Shown in pieces: positions 15,953-24,230 of a stretch of 64,000 nucleotides of DNA (the stretch's first letter is position 1; each line of letters opens with the position of its first letter). Below the pieces are notes generated by a model. It worked only from the letters and a program-made list of their open reading frames with translations, did no database searches and was not told where the DNA came from. Source of the stretch: an uncultured Clostridia bacterium (lineage in GTDB: Bacteria > Bacillota > Clostridia > Oscillospirales > Oscillospiraceae); assembly GCA_946550725.1 (NCBI GenBank), contig CAMNQX010000003.1:88099-152098 (forward strand), read 5' to 3'. Both the position numbers and the translations under genes were made by a program.

Positions 15953-18028
15953 TTACTCCTCGGCCTCCGCCTTGGCGTCGGCGATGACCTTGTCCTGGAC
16001 GGGCTGGGGCGCGTCCTCGTAGCGGACGAAGGAGAAGGTGAAGGAGCCGCGGGACTGGGTCATGGACCGCAGGTCGATGGCATAGGTGTCCATCTCAGCC
16101 ATGGGGACCTCGGCCTCCAGCACCTGGTTGCCCTCGCCGTCGGGGTTCATGCCCATGACGCGGCCGCGGCGCTTGGTGATGTCGCCCATGACATCGCCCA
16201 TGTAGCTGTCGGGGATGGTGACCTTAAGGGCGCCAATCGGCTCCAACAGGACGGGGGAAGCCTCGGGCATGGCGGCGCGGTAGGAGATCTGGGCGGCGGT
16301 CTTGAAGGCGATCTCGGAGGAGTCCACGGGGTGGTAGCTTCCGTCATAGAGGGTGGCCTTCAAATTGACCACGGGGTAGCCCGCCAGCGGGCCGTGGACG
16401 ACCGCTTCTCTGAGGCCCTTTTCCACCGCGGGGAAGAAGTTCTTGGGCACGGCGCCGCCGAACACCTCCTCGGCAAACACCAGCTCTTCCTCGTCGGGAT
16501 TCGGCTCAAAGCGGATCCACACGTCGCCGAACTGGCCGGAGCCGCCGGTCTGCTTCTTGTGGCGGCCCTGCTTCTCCACCTTTTTGCGGATCTTCTCCCG
16601 GTAGGGGACCTTGGGGGTCTTCAGCTCCGCGTCCACGTTGAAGCGGCTCTTGAGCTTGCTCACCAGCACGTCCACCTGAATGTCGCCGGCGGCGTAAATG
16701 ACCATCTGGTGGGTCTCGGCGTTGTTGACGAAGTAGAAGGAGGGGTCCTCCTCGCACATCCGGTTCAGGCCCTGGGCGATCTTGTCCTCCTGGCCCCGGG
16801 TCTTGGGGTAGATAGCCACGGAATAGCACGGCTCGGCGAAGGGGATCGGCTCGATCTTCACCACCTTGCGCGGCTCACACAGGGTGTCGCCGGTCTTGAG
16901 CTTATCCATCTTGGACACCGCGCCGATGTCGCCGCAACCCAGCTCCTTGACCTCCTCGGCCTTCTTGCCCTTGATGACGTAGAGGCGGCCCAGCTTCTCC
17001 GCTTCGTTGGTGCGGGCGTTGACCATGGGCATATCGGGCTTGATGGAGCCGGAGAGGACCTTGATGTAGGAGTACTTACCGTACTGGTCGGAGACGGTCT
17101 TGAACACGTAGGCGGTGGGCAGGGCGCCGGGGGCGATGACGAACTTGTCGGCGTGGCCGTCGGCGTTCTCCGCCATGAGGGCGCGGCCCTCCAGGGGGGT
17201 GGGGAGCATCTCCACGATGGTGTCCAGCAGCATCCGGGTGCCCAGGCCGCTGAGGGCGGAGCCGCACACCACGGGGAACAGGGACAGGTCCTTCACGCCC
17301 TGGCGCAGGCCCTGGAGCATCTCGGCGTAGGTGAAGTCCTCGCCGGAGAAGTACTTGTCCATGAACTCCTCGCTGGTCTCGGCCACGGATTCCTTCAGCG
17401 CGTCGTAAAGCTCGTCCAGGACGGGCTTCTTGTCCTCGGGGACGTCGATCTCGATGCGCTCGGCCTTGGAGCCGATCTCAAAGGCCCGCTTGTGGAGCAC
17501 GTCGATGATGCCGATGACCTTCTTGTTGGCGTCCCAGATGGGGGCGGCCACAGGGGCGATGTTCTTGCCGAACCGCTCCCGCAGGGTCTCGAAGGCGGCG
17601 TTGTAGTCGGAGTTGTCCTCGTCGGTCTTGGAGATATAGAGAAGGCGGGGGATCTTCCGCTGCTCGCAGTATTTCCAGGCCTTCTCCGCGCCCACGCTCA
17701 TCCCCGCCTTGGCGGAGCAGACGATGATGGCGGCGTCGGCCACCTGAAGGGCCTCCATCACGTCGCCGGCGAAGTCGAAGGCGCCCGGGGTGTCCAGCAC
17801 GTTGATCTTGCAGCCGTTGTACTCCACAGGGGCGATCGCGGTGGAGATGGAGGTCTGGCGGCGGATCTCCTCGGGGTCGAAGTCACACAGGGTGTTACCG
17901 TCGGCGGTGTTGCCCAGGCGGACGGTACCGCCGGTGATGTAAAGCATGCTCTCCACCAGGGTGGTCTTGCCGTTGCCCGCGTGGCCCAGCAGGCAGACGT
18001 TGCGGATGTTCTGTACGGAATAGCTCAT
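15953..18028 (-). CDS. EF-G-like translational GTPase (paralogue)
   Basis: 691 residues with EF-G domain order. The G1 loop is GHAGNGKTT (residues 15-23), G3 is DTPGAFDF and G4 is SKTD, differing from the DTPGHVDF and NKMD of the main EF-G. Domains II-V follow, including a domain IV stretch KQTGGSGQFGDVWIRFEP. This pattern fits the EF-G-like/FusA2 group rather than canonical EF-G or TetM-type ribosome protection. The role is therefore ribosome-associated but not assigned. It has its own promoter and terminator. Confidence 0.85.
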   Translation of the reverse strand: MSYSVQNIRNVCLLGHAGNGKTTLVESMLYITGGTVRLGNTADGNTLCDFDPEEIRRQTSISTAIAPVEYNGCKINVLDTPGAFDFAGDVMEALQVADAAIIVCSAKAGMSVGAEKAWKYCEQRKIPRLLYISKTDEDNSDYNAAFETLRERFGKNIAPVAAPIWDANKKVIGIIDVLHKRAFEIGSKAERIEIDVPEDKKPVLDELYDALKESVAETSEEFMDKYFSGEDFTYAEMLQGLRQGVKDLSLFPVVCGSALSGLGTRMLLDTIVEMLPTPLEGRALMAENADGHADKFVIAPGALPTAYVFKTVSDQYGKYSYIKVLSGSIKPDMPMVNARTNEAEKLGRLYVIKGKKAEEVKELGCGDIGAVSKMDKLKTGDTLCEPRKVVKIEPIPFAEPCYSVAIYPKTRGQEDKIAQGLNRMCEEDPSFYFVNNAETHQMVIYAAGDIQVDVLVSKLKSRFNVDAELKTPKVPYREKIRKKVEKQGRHKKQTGGSGQFGDVWIRFEPNPDEEELVFAEEVFGGAVPKNFFPAVEKGLREAVVHGPLAGYPVVNLKATLYDGSYHPVDSSEIAFKTAAQISYRAAMPEASPVLLEPIGALKVTIPDSYMGDVMGDITKRRGRVMGMNPDGEGNQVLEAEVPMAEMDTYAIDLRSMTQSRGSFTFSFVRYEDAPQPVQDKVIADAKAEAEE

Positions 18029-18079
18029 TTGCCTCGCTCCTTCGTGTTGGAAGTGGTCGTTCCGAAAAACCTATTAGTC

Positions 18080-18108
18080 ATTATACACCAAAGGAAAGCG
18101 TCTGACAA
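18080..18108 (-). promoter_or_regulatory. Promoter of the EF-G-like gene
   Basis: On the minus strand TTGTCA (18108-18103) and TATAAT (18085-18080) are spaced 17 bases. Confidence 0.75.
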
Positions 18109-18222
18109 CTGTTATTTTCGGAAAAATGCCAAGAGACTGAAAACCCGTGATACCACCAGGAAAAGCGGCGCGCATACCCGCCTCAAATTCGGGCATACTG
18201 GCCGTGATTGGAGGGGTTTTGC

Positions 18223-18903
18223 GTGTTGATCGCACTGTTTCGCACGGTGGTGCTCTACCTGCTCATCATTCTGGGCATCCGCCTGATGGGAAAGCGGCAG
18301 GTGGGGGAGCTGGAACCCAGCGAGCTGGTGTTCACCCTCCTCATCGCCGACCTGGCGGCGGTACCCATGCAGGACTTTGGCATCCCCCTGACCCGGGGCG
18401 TGATCCCCATTGTCGTGCTGCTGTGCGTGACGCTGCTGTTGTCCCTGCTCACCATGCGGAGCATCAAGTTCCGCGCCTTCATCTGCGGCCGGCCGGGTAT
18501 CGTGGTGCGGGACGGCAAGGTCTGCCAGGCGGAGATGGAGAAGAACCGCTTCACCCTGGACGAGCTGTCCGAGGAGCTGCGCATCCAGGGGTACAGCGAC
18601 ATCTCCAAGGTCAAGTACGCCATTCTGGAGACCAACGGCCAGCTGACGGTGCTGCTGAATGCGGAGGAGCAGCCGGTGACGGCGGCGCAGATGGGCCTAA
18701 AGCCGAAGGACCCGGGCCTGCCCGCCCTCATCATCAGCGACGGGCGGCTGCTGGAGGACAATCTCCGCAAGCGGGGCTTGGACGACAAGTGGCTGGAAAA
18801 GCAGCTGTCCCATCACCATGTGCGGCGGGTGAAGGACGTGTTCCTCCTGTCGGTGGATGAGCAGGGGACAGTCTACTTTGCGGAAAAGGAGAAGCGGCGG
18901 TGA
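18223..18903 (+). CDS. DUF421 (YetF-type) membrane protein
   Basis: 226 residues. Three N-terminal membrane helices (about 2-75) include GIRLMGKRQVGELEPSELV, the family hallmark. A soluble YetF-like domain follows (GRPGIVVRDGKV, then FTLDELSEELRIQGYSDISK). GTG at 18223 follows GGAGGGG at six bases; TTG at 18208 is an in-frame alternative. The stop overlaps the next gene as GTGA. The biochemical function of the family is unknown. Confidence 0.88.
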   Translation: MLIALFRTVVLYLLIILGIRLMGKRQVGELEPSELVFTLLIADLAAVPMQDFGIPLTRGVIPIVVLLCVTLLLSLLTMRSIKFRAFICGRPGIVVRDGKVCQAEMEKNRFTLDELSEELRIQGYSDISKVKYAILETNGQLTVLLNAEEQPVTAAQMGLKPKDPGLPALIISDGRLLEDNLRKRGLDDKWLEKQLSHHHVRRVKDVFLLSVDEQGTVYFAEKEKRR

Positions 18904-19280
18904 AAAAGGGATGGCTGGCGATCGGACTGCTGGTGGGAATGGTGGCGCTGTCGTGGTGGCACGTGTCCGCCCTGAACGCGCTGACGGACGACCTGGGCGG
19001 GCAGCTGCGAAGGGCGGAGACGCTGGCGGAGAGCGGCGAGTGGGACAAGGCGGCGGAGGTCACCAGGGAGGCGTCAGAGCAGTGGGACGGCCGGGCCTTT
19101 TACCTCCACGTCACCCTGGACCACAGGACCGCCGACGACATCGCCGTGGGCTTTGCGGAGACGCTGGAATTTTTGGAGTGGCAGGAGGCGGGGGAGTATT
19201 CCGCCGCCAACGCCCGGCTCATGGAGCAGCTGGAACTGCTGGGCCAGGTGGAGTGGCCAAGTTTGGAAAATCTATTGTAA
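18900..19280 (+). CDS. DUF4363-like small membrane-anchored protein
   Basis: 126 residues with an N-terminal signal anchor (GWLAIGLLVGMVALSWW) and a mostly helical extracytoplasmic domain rich in Glu, Ala and Trp (LAESGEWDKAAEVTREASEQW). It overlaps the DUF421 gene by 4 bases, a pairing seen in Clostridia, so the two products may act together. No catalytic motif was seen. Confidence 0.75.
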   Translation: MKKGWLAIGLLVGMVALSWWHVSALNALTDDLGGQLRRAETLAESGEWDKAAEVTREASEQWDGRAFYLHVTLDHRTADDIAVGFAETLEFLEWQEAGEYSAANARLMEQLELLGQVEWPSLENLL

Positions 19281-19290
19281 GAGGAGCGTT

Positions 19291-19318
19291 AAAAAGCCCC
19301 CAGCCGAAGCTGGGGGCT
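19291..19318 (-). terminator. Terminator of the transglutaminase/LRR gene
   Basis: Stem AGCCCCCAGC / GCTGGGGGCT with a 4-base loop. On the minus strand it is followed by TTTT. Confidence 0.85.
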
Positions 19319-19337
19319 AACGTGTACCGGGAAGAAT

Positions 19338-21203
19338 TCAGTTGTTGGGGTCGTAGGGCTTGTCGGTCTCAACAAAAATGCCCTTGTCGGTGCTCCAGCC
19401 CACGTTGAAGCCCAGAGCCTTGCCCAGGTCACGAAGCTGGTAGTAGGTGTATCCGCCGCCGTTGTCGTCCGTCAGGATGAACGCCGCCAGGTCCTTGGCT
19501 GCGCCGTCCACCAGCGTCTGGGCTGTCGCTTCTTTGTACGCCCGCTGGCCAGAAAACGGCGTGCTGTGCTCGCTGCCGTCGGGTTTGTAGACCGTCTTGG
19601 TGGTGATGGACACCTGGCCGTTCCAATCCACCTGGAACTGGGCGGCCGAGCCGTTCAAAATGTCTGCCAGGTCACGCAATTTAATGTAGTTGGTATCGTT
19701 GCCGCTCTGGTCCTTCAGGGCGTACATCTGGAACTCCACCTGTTTGCCGTCGATGGTCACCGTCTGGGTGGAGGGGTAGGCCACCTTGGCAGGCTGCTCG
19801 GGCTTGGCGGGCTGCTGGGGCATGGTACTGTTGTAATGGAAGGTGGCGCGGGTCGTAGAGCCGCGGGCCAGAGGGCTGTTGAACATCTTGATCTCAATGG
19901 CGTCCCACTGCGCCTCACTGCCGCTGTAGTAGACGTCGGTCACGTTCGGACAGTTATAGAACGCGGCCTGTCCAATTTTGGTCACGCTCTCTGGGATGGC
20001 TACGCTGGTCAGGCTGGAGCAACCCCGGAACGTGCTGGAGCCGATGTCGGTCACGCCGCCCCCAAACACCGCCCTGGTCAGCGCCGTGCAGTTCTCAAAC
20101 ACGCTTGACCCCATTTTGGTCACGCTGCCCGGGATGGTCACCTCAGTCAGGGCGGTACAGTTCTTGAACGCGTTCGTTTCGATCTCGGTCACGCTGGTCG
20201 GGATGTCTACATGAGCAAGGGCGGTGCAGCCGTTGAAGGTATACTGTCCGATCTTTGTCACGCTGTCCGGGATGGTCACCTCGGTCAGGGCGGTGCAGTC
20301 CCAGAATGTCCAGGTCCCCATGTCGGTCACGCTGTTCGGGATGTCCACGCTTGTCAGCGCCGTGCAGCCCTTGAACACGCCGTTTTTCAGGTAGATCACG
20401 TTAGACGGGATGGTCACGCTTGTCAGCTTGGTGCAGTCTGCGAACGCGGAATCGTCAAGGGTGTTCACGCTGTCCGGGATGGTCACGCTGGAAATATCCC
20501 TATACTGCTTCTGGACAAAACAGCTGACTCGCCCCGTGCTGTATATCCTCATCCTGAAAATGCCGTCCCACCATGTGATCGACTCGGTGACCGGGTATTG
20601 ATCGGGGGACATATCCCACCACTGATTGGTCGAGTCAAGCAGGATCCACCGACCGTCCGCGTAGACCGCGTTCCCCTGATGAGGCAAATTATTCAGCTTG
20701 CAGCTGATATACCCCGTCGGCAGTCCCGCCAGACCATGCATAAGAAGGGTAAGAGCGCTGTACCCGCCGCAGACCCCGCGGCGGTTCAAAAACGTGCATC
20801 CGGGGTTCTCTGCCTGACCTACGCGTATTTCCTGCTCCTCGGTCAATCTCTCGCCGCGATATTGTGCCGTGGCATATCCGTATGCCGTATAATCATATTC
20901 GATGTTCTGCGACACCCAGTCAAAGATGGCGCGGGCTTTTTCCGTCTCCGTTGTTTTCCCGGCTGTCAGGCGCTGCGTCAGCTCGGCGATCTCCCGGAAC
21001 GTGGCCTCCTCGTCCTCTTCGTCATATTCGTCAAATGGCAGGCTGACGCCGTCAGGCGGAATAACCTCTGGCCGTTCGGACGGCAGCAGGGCCGCCATCT
21101 CCGCGCCGGTCAGGGTGGGTTCCGTGTCCGCCGCAAAGGCCGGGGCGGTCAGGGAAGCCAGCAGAGCCAGGGCCAAAAGCAGGGATATCACAGTTCGTTT
21201 CAT
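19338..21203 (-). CDS. Secreted transglutaminase-like / BspA leucine-rich-repeat surface protein
   Basis: 621 residues with a signal peptide (MKRTVISLLLALALLASLTAPAFA). The transglutaminase-like domain has Cys near 145 (GVCGGYSAL), His near 172 (PHQGNAVY) and Asp near 187 (LLDSTN). About eight BspA-type LRRs of 23 residues follow (about 240-455; pattern LTSVTIPDSVTKIGxxxFxxC). A C-terminal region resembling the copper-amine-oxidase N-domain stalk ends the protein (YIKLRDLADILNG, YYQLRDLGKALGF). ATG at 21203 has GGAGGGAG upstream. It is probably exposed or secreted; the substrate is unknown. Confidence 0.85.
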   Translation of the reverse strand: MKRTVISLLLALALLASLTAPAFAADTEPTLTGAEMAALLPSERPEVIPPDGVSLPFDEYDEEDEEATFREIAELTQRLTAGKTTETEKARAIFDWVSQNIEYDYTAYGYATAQYRGERLTEEQEIRVGQAENPGCTFLNRRGVCGGYSALTLLMHGLAGLPTGYISCKLNNLPHQGNAVYADGRWILLDSTNQWWDMSPDQYPVTESITWWDGIFRMRIYSTGRVSCFVQKQYRDISSVTIPDSVNTLDDSAFADCTKLTSVTIPSNVIYLKNGVFKGCTALTSVDIPNSVTDMGTWTFWDCTALTEVTIPDSVTKIGQYTFNGCTALAHVDIPTSVTEIETNAFKNCTALTEVTIPGSVTKMGSSVFENCTALTRAVFGGGVTDIGSSTFRGCSSLTSVAIPESVTKIGQAAFYNCPNVTDVYYSGSEAQWDAIEIKMFNSPLARGSTTRATFHYNSTMPQQPAKPEQPAKVAYPSTQTVTIDGKQVEFQMYALKDQSGNDTNYIKLRDLADILNGSAAQFQVDWNGQVSITTKTVYKPDGSEHSTPFSGQRAYKEATAQTLVDGAAKDLAAFILTDDNGGGYTYYQLRDLGKALGFNVGWSTDKGIFVETDKPYDPNN

Positions 21204-21233
21204 GTTCTTCTCTCCCTCCAAAAAGGTGATTTT

Positions 21234-21262
21234 ATTCTACCAGAACGGGGCGGGAAAAGCAA
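21234..21262 (-). promoter_or_regulatory. Promoter of the transglutaminase/LRR gene
   Basis: On the minus strand TTGCTT (21262-21257) and TAGAAT (21239-21234) have a 17-base spacer. Confidence 0.6.
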
Positions 21263-21295
21263 ACTTTTTTCCTTTGGAGGGGAAATGGGTTTTTG

Positions 21296-21324
21296 TTGCA
21301 AATTGCTTTGGGAACCGCTATAAT
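21296..21324 (+). promoter_or_regulatory. ruvC promoter
   Basis: TTGCAA (21296-21301) and a perfect TATAAT (21319-21324) are spaced 17 bases. No clear LexA-type box was seen beside it. Confidence 0.75.
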
Positions 21325-21363
21325 AGAAAATCACAAGGTTAAAATTGGGGGAGGTGTGGGCGC

Positions 21364-21849
21364 GTGGTCATTTTGGGCATCGATCCGGGCTATGCCATCG
21401 TGGGCTTCGGGGTGCTGGAAAAGACCCGGGGGCTGGACGCCCGGCTCATCGCCTGCGGGGCCATCAACACCCCGGCGGGGTTGCCCCTCCCGAAGCGGCT
21501 GTTGCAGATCAGTGACGATATGCGCGCCCTCATCGCCCGGTTTTCCCCCGAGGTGATGGCCATTGAGAAGCTCTACTTCGGCAACAACGTCACCACCGGC
21601 ATCGGGGTGGCCCAGGCCCGTGGGGTCATTTTGGCGGAGGCGGAGCGGGAGGGGCTGGCCATCTACGAGTACGACCCCTCCCAGGTGAAATCGGCGGTGA
21701 CCGGCTACGGCAAGGCGGAAAAGCGGCAGGTGATGGATATGACCAAGCGTCTTTTGCACCTGAACGCCGTACCCAAGCCCGACGACGCGGCGGACGCGGT
21801 GGCCATCGCCTTGTGCCACGCTCGGTCTTCGACCTCGCTTTTATTATAA
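21364..21849 (+). CDS. ruvC: RuvC, Holliday junction resolvase
   Basis: 161 residues starting MVILGIDPGYAIVGFG, with catalytic Asp7, Glu near 68 (AIEKLYFGNN) and the C-terminal acidic pair in KPDDAADAVAIAL. It cuts four-way junctions brought by RuvAB. GTG start with GGGGGAGG upstream. A family-3 structured repeat begins at its stop codon and separates it from ruvA. Confidence 0.96.
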   Translation: MVILGIDPGYAIVGFGVLEKTRGLDARLIACGAINTPAGLPLPKRLLQISDDMRALIARFSPEVMAIEKLYFGNNVTTGIGVAQARGVILAEAEREGLAIYEYDPSQVKSAVTGYGKAEKRQVMDMTKRLLHLNAVPKPDDAADAVAIALCHARSSTSLLL

Positions 21850-21954
21850 TGCTCGGGCGGGCAAAGCTCGCCCTCCGCAAATTCCGCGCTGCGCGCGAAA
21901 TTTACGCGCCTGCTGGCGCGTCCCCGCTCTCGCGGGTGCCCTCCGGATGTTCTA
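21848..21954 (+). repeat. Four-hairpin structured repeat (family 3), copy 1
   Basis: About 107 bp from the ruvC stop. Four consecutive hairpins are joined by conserved linkers (TCCGCAAATTCCGC, GAAATTTACG, TGCCCTCC). Near-identical to the copy at 62635; the copy at 57161 differs mainly in paired stem positions. Confidence 0.85.
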
Positions 21955-21984
21955 TTTTACTTTAAGTCATAAGCAGGTGAGGAA

Positions 21985-22590
21985 ATGTATTATTATGTGA
22001 AAGGCGAGGTGGCCCACATCGCGCCCTATCTGGCGGTCATCGACTGCGGTGGGGTGGGATACGCGTGCCGCACCACCCAGAACACCCTGTCCTACCTCAA
22101 GCGGGGGCAGCAGGCCAAGCTGTATACGCACCTCAACGTCCGGGAGGACGCCATGGAGCTGTACGGCTTCTACTCCGAGAGCGAGCTGAGCTGCTTCCAA
22201 ATGCTGTTGGGGGTCAGCGGCGTGGGACCCAAGGCCGCGCTGGCCATGCTGTCCGCCACCACCCCGGAGGGGCTGGCCGCCAGCGTCATCACCGGGGACG
22301 AGCGGGCGTTGACCGCCGCTCAGGGGGTGGGCAAGAAGATCGCCCAGCGGGTCATTCTGGAGCTGAAGGATAAGCTGGCGAAAGGCCAGCTTCCCACCGC
22401 CGGCGGCGAGAGCTACGGCGGCAGCGGCGTCACCGTCATCCCCCAGAATAAGGCCAGCGAGGCCGCCGCGGCGTTGGCGGTGCTGGGCTATTCCGCCCAG
22501 GAGGTGGCCCTTGCCTTGAAGGATATCGATTTGGACCAACTGCCTTTGGAGGAGATCGTCCGCCAGGCGCTGAGAAAGATGGTCAAATAA
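21985..22590 (+). CDS. ruvA: RuvA, Holliday junction branch-migration subunit
   Basis: 201 residues. Domain I begins MYYYVKGEVAHIAPYLAVIDCGGVGY, helix-hairpin-helix motifs follow (LLGVSGVGPKAALAML near 71-86, AQGVGKKIAQRVILEL), and domain III is at the C-terminus (ALAVLGYSAQEV). It binds the four-way junction and loads RuvB. Confidence 0.97.
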   Translation: MYYYVKGEVAHIAPYLAVIDCGGVGYACRTTQNTLSYLKRGQQAKLYTHLNVREDAMELYGFYSESELSCFQMLLGVSGVGPKAALAMLSATTPEGLAASVITGDERALTAAQGVGKKIAQRVILELKDKLAKGQLPTAGGESYGGSGVTVIPQNKASEAAAALAVLGYSAQEVALALKDIDLDQLPLEEIVRQALRKMVK

Positions 22591-22612
22591 TTTGTTTGAG
22601 GAGGAAATGATC

Positions 22613-22990
22613 ATGAAAAAACGTATTTTAGCCCTTGCTCTGGCCCTCACGATGGTGTTTGCCTTGTGTGCTTGCGGAGAGAAGCAGACCGCCGCCGACA
22701 CCAAGACCGTCACCGTCACCGTGGTCCACGGGGACGGCTCCACCAAAGACTTTACCGTCAAAACCGACAAGGAGCTGCTGGGCGAGGCCCTCACCGACGA
22801 GAAACTGATAGAGGGGGAGAACGGCCCTTACGGGCTGTTCGTCAAGACGGTGGACGGCGAGACCGTTGACGACGCCAACCAGGAGTGGTGGTGCCTCACC
22901 AAGGGCGGCGAAAGCGTGGAGACCGGCGTGGACTCCACCCCGGTGGAGGACGGCGCGACCTACGAGTGGACGCTGATGGTGGGCTATTGA
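22613..22990 (+). CDS. DUF4430 lipoprotein between ruvA and ruvB
   Basis: 125 residues. The signal peptide MKKRILALALALTMVFALCAC ends in a lipobox with lipidated Cys near 21. The rest is a DUF4430-type domain (GPYGLFVKTVDGE, EWWCLTKGG, ATYEWTLMVGY), a fold related to the beta domain of cobalamin-binding proteins. ATG at 22613 is chosen because it begins the signal peptide; GAGGAGG lies upstream, and ATG at 22607 is possible. Ligand unknown. It splits the usual ruvAB pair. Confidence 0.82.
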   Translation: MKKRILALALALTMVFALCACGEKQTAADTKTVTVTVVHGDGSTKDFTVKTDKELLGEALTDEKLIEGENGPYGLFVKTVDGETVDDANQEWWCLTKGGESVETGVDSTPVEDGATYEWTLMVGY

Positions 22991-23037
22991 TCCCCGGAGC
23001 GGACCGGCAGACAGAGAAACAAAAGAGGTGACCCCCC

Positions 23038-24099
23038 TTGAGCATCGATTTTTCCGAGAGCGGCTTTGAGACGGAGCAGCCGCTGGTAGCCACCTCCCTT
23101 CTCCGGGAGGACGACGGGGAGTATTCCCTGCGCCCCAAAACACTGACGGAGTATATCGGGCAGAGGAAGGCCAAGGAGAACCTGACGGTGTTCATCCAGG
23201 CGGCGAAGCTGCGCAACGAGCCGCTGGACCATGTCCTGCTCCACGGCCCTCCCGGCCTGGGCAAGACCACCCTTTCGGGCATCATCGCCAACGAGATGGG
23301 GGTGAACATCCGCATCACCTCCGGCCCGGCCATTGAAAAACCCGGCGACCTGGCGGCGCTGCTCACCAACCTCCAGGAGAATGACATCCTCTTCGTGGAC
23401 GAGATCCACCGCCTCAACCGGCAGGTGGAGGAGATCTTGTACCCCGCCATGGAGGATTACGCCATCGATATCATCATCGGCAAAGGCCCGTCGGCCAACT
23501 CCATTCGGCTGGACCTGCCCCGGTTTACCCTCATCGGGGCCACCACCCGGGCGGGGCAGCTCTCCGCGCCCCTGCGAGACCGGTTCGGGGTCACCCTGCG
23601 GCTGGAGCTGTACACCCCCGAGGAGCTGGCCCTCATCGTGAAGCGCTCGGCGGGCATTTTGGAGGTGCCCATCGAGGACGCGGGAGCCATGGAGATCGCC
23701 AAGCGCTCCCGGGGCACCCCCCGCATCGCCAACCGGATGCTCCGCCGGGTGCGGGACTTTGCCCAGGTGAAGGCGGGAGGCATCATCACCCGCCAGGTGG
23801 CGGACGAGGCGCTCACCGCCCTGGAGGTGGACCACCTGGGGCTGGACGCGGTGGACCGGCGGATGCTCCGCTCCATCATCGACAACTACCGGGGCGGCCC
23901 GGTGGGGCTGGACACCCTGGCGGCCACCATCAACGAGGAGTCGGTGACGCTGGAGGACGTGTACGAGCCGTATCTCATGCAGCTGGGCTTCCTGACCCGC
24001 ACCCCCCGGGGCCGGTGTGTGACGGTCAAGGCGTATCAGCATCTGGGCCTGAGCGTGCCCGGCGGATTTGACGGCGGGATGGAGCAGTTGACACTGTAA
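23038..24099 (+). CDS. ruvB: RuvB, branch-migration ATPase
   Basis: 353 residues with a TTG start after AGAGGTG. Walker A is GPPGLGKTT (about 68-76), Walker B DEIHRL, sensor region [18 protein letters not shown], and a C-terminal winged helix ends [15 protein letters not shown]. Hexameric motor that drives branch migration with RuvA. Confidence 0.97.
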   Translation: MSIDFSESGFETEQPLVATSLLREDDGEYSLRPKTLTEYIGQRKAKENLTVFIQAAKLRNEPLDHVLLHGPPGLGKTTLSGIIANEMGVNIRITSGPAIEKPGDLAALLTNLQENDILFVDEIHRLNRQVEEILYPAMEDYAIDIIIGKGPSANSIRLDLPRFTLIGATTRAGQLSAPLRDRFGVTLRLELYTPEELALIVKRSAGILEVPIEDAGAMEIAKRSRGTPRIANRMLRRVRDFAQVKAGGIITRQVADEALTALEVDHLGLDAVDRRMLRSIIDNYRGGPVGLDTLAATINEESVTLEDVYEPYLMQLGFLTRTPRGRCVTVKAYQHLGLSVPGGFDGGMEQLTL

Positions 24100-24100
24100 G

Positions 24101-24211
24101 CGCGAGCATAGGCGCGCCGCCGGACTTGGAGCAGAGCGAGGCCAAAAACAGGTTTGGCGAGCGGCGGCGAAAGGACGGCGACCAGCGCGCCCAATGCGAG
24201 CGTGATATCAT
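24101..24211 (+). repeat. Structured intergenic repeat family 1, copy 3
   Basis: Head CGCGAGCATAGGCGCGCC and tail CAGCGCGCCCAATGCGAGCG match the ends of the other copies. The central hairpin is shortened to GCCAAA (24141-24146) / TTTGGC (24153-24158). Confidence 0.65.
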
Positions 24212-24230
24212 TGGAGGAAGAAGGGCGACT

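Noticed and set aside
15953..18028. TetM/TetO-type tetracycline resistance
   Set aside because: The GTPase motifs and length resemble EF-G-like paralogues; no resistance-type leader or loop III signature was seen.
15947..18229. Plus-strand 760-codon frame over the EF-G-like gene
   Set aside because: The minus strand encodes a clear translational GTPase with promoter and terminator; the plus frame is Gly/Val/His-rich with no recognisable domain.
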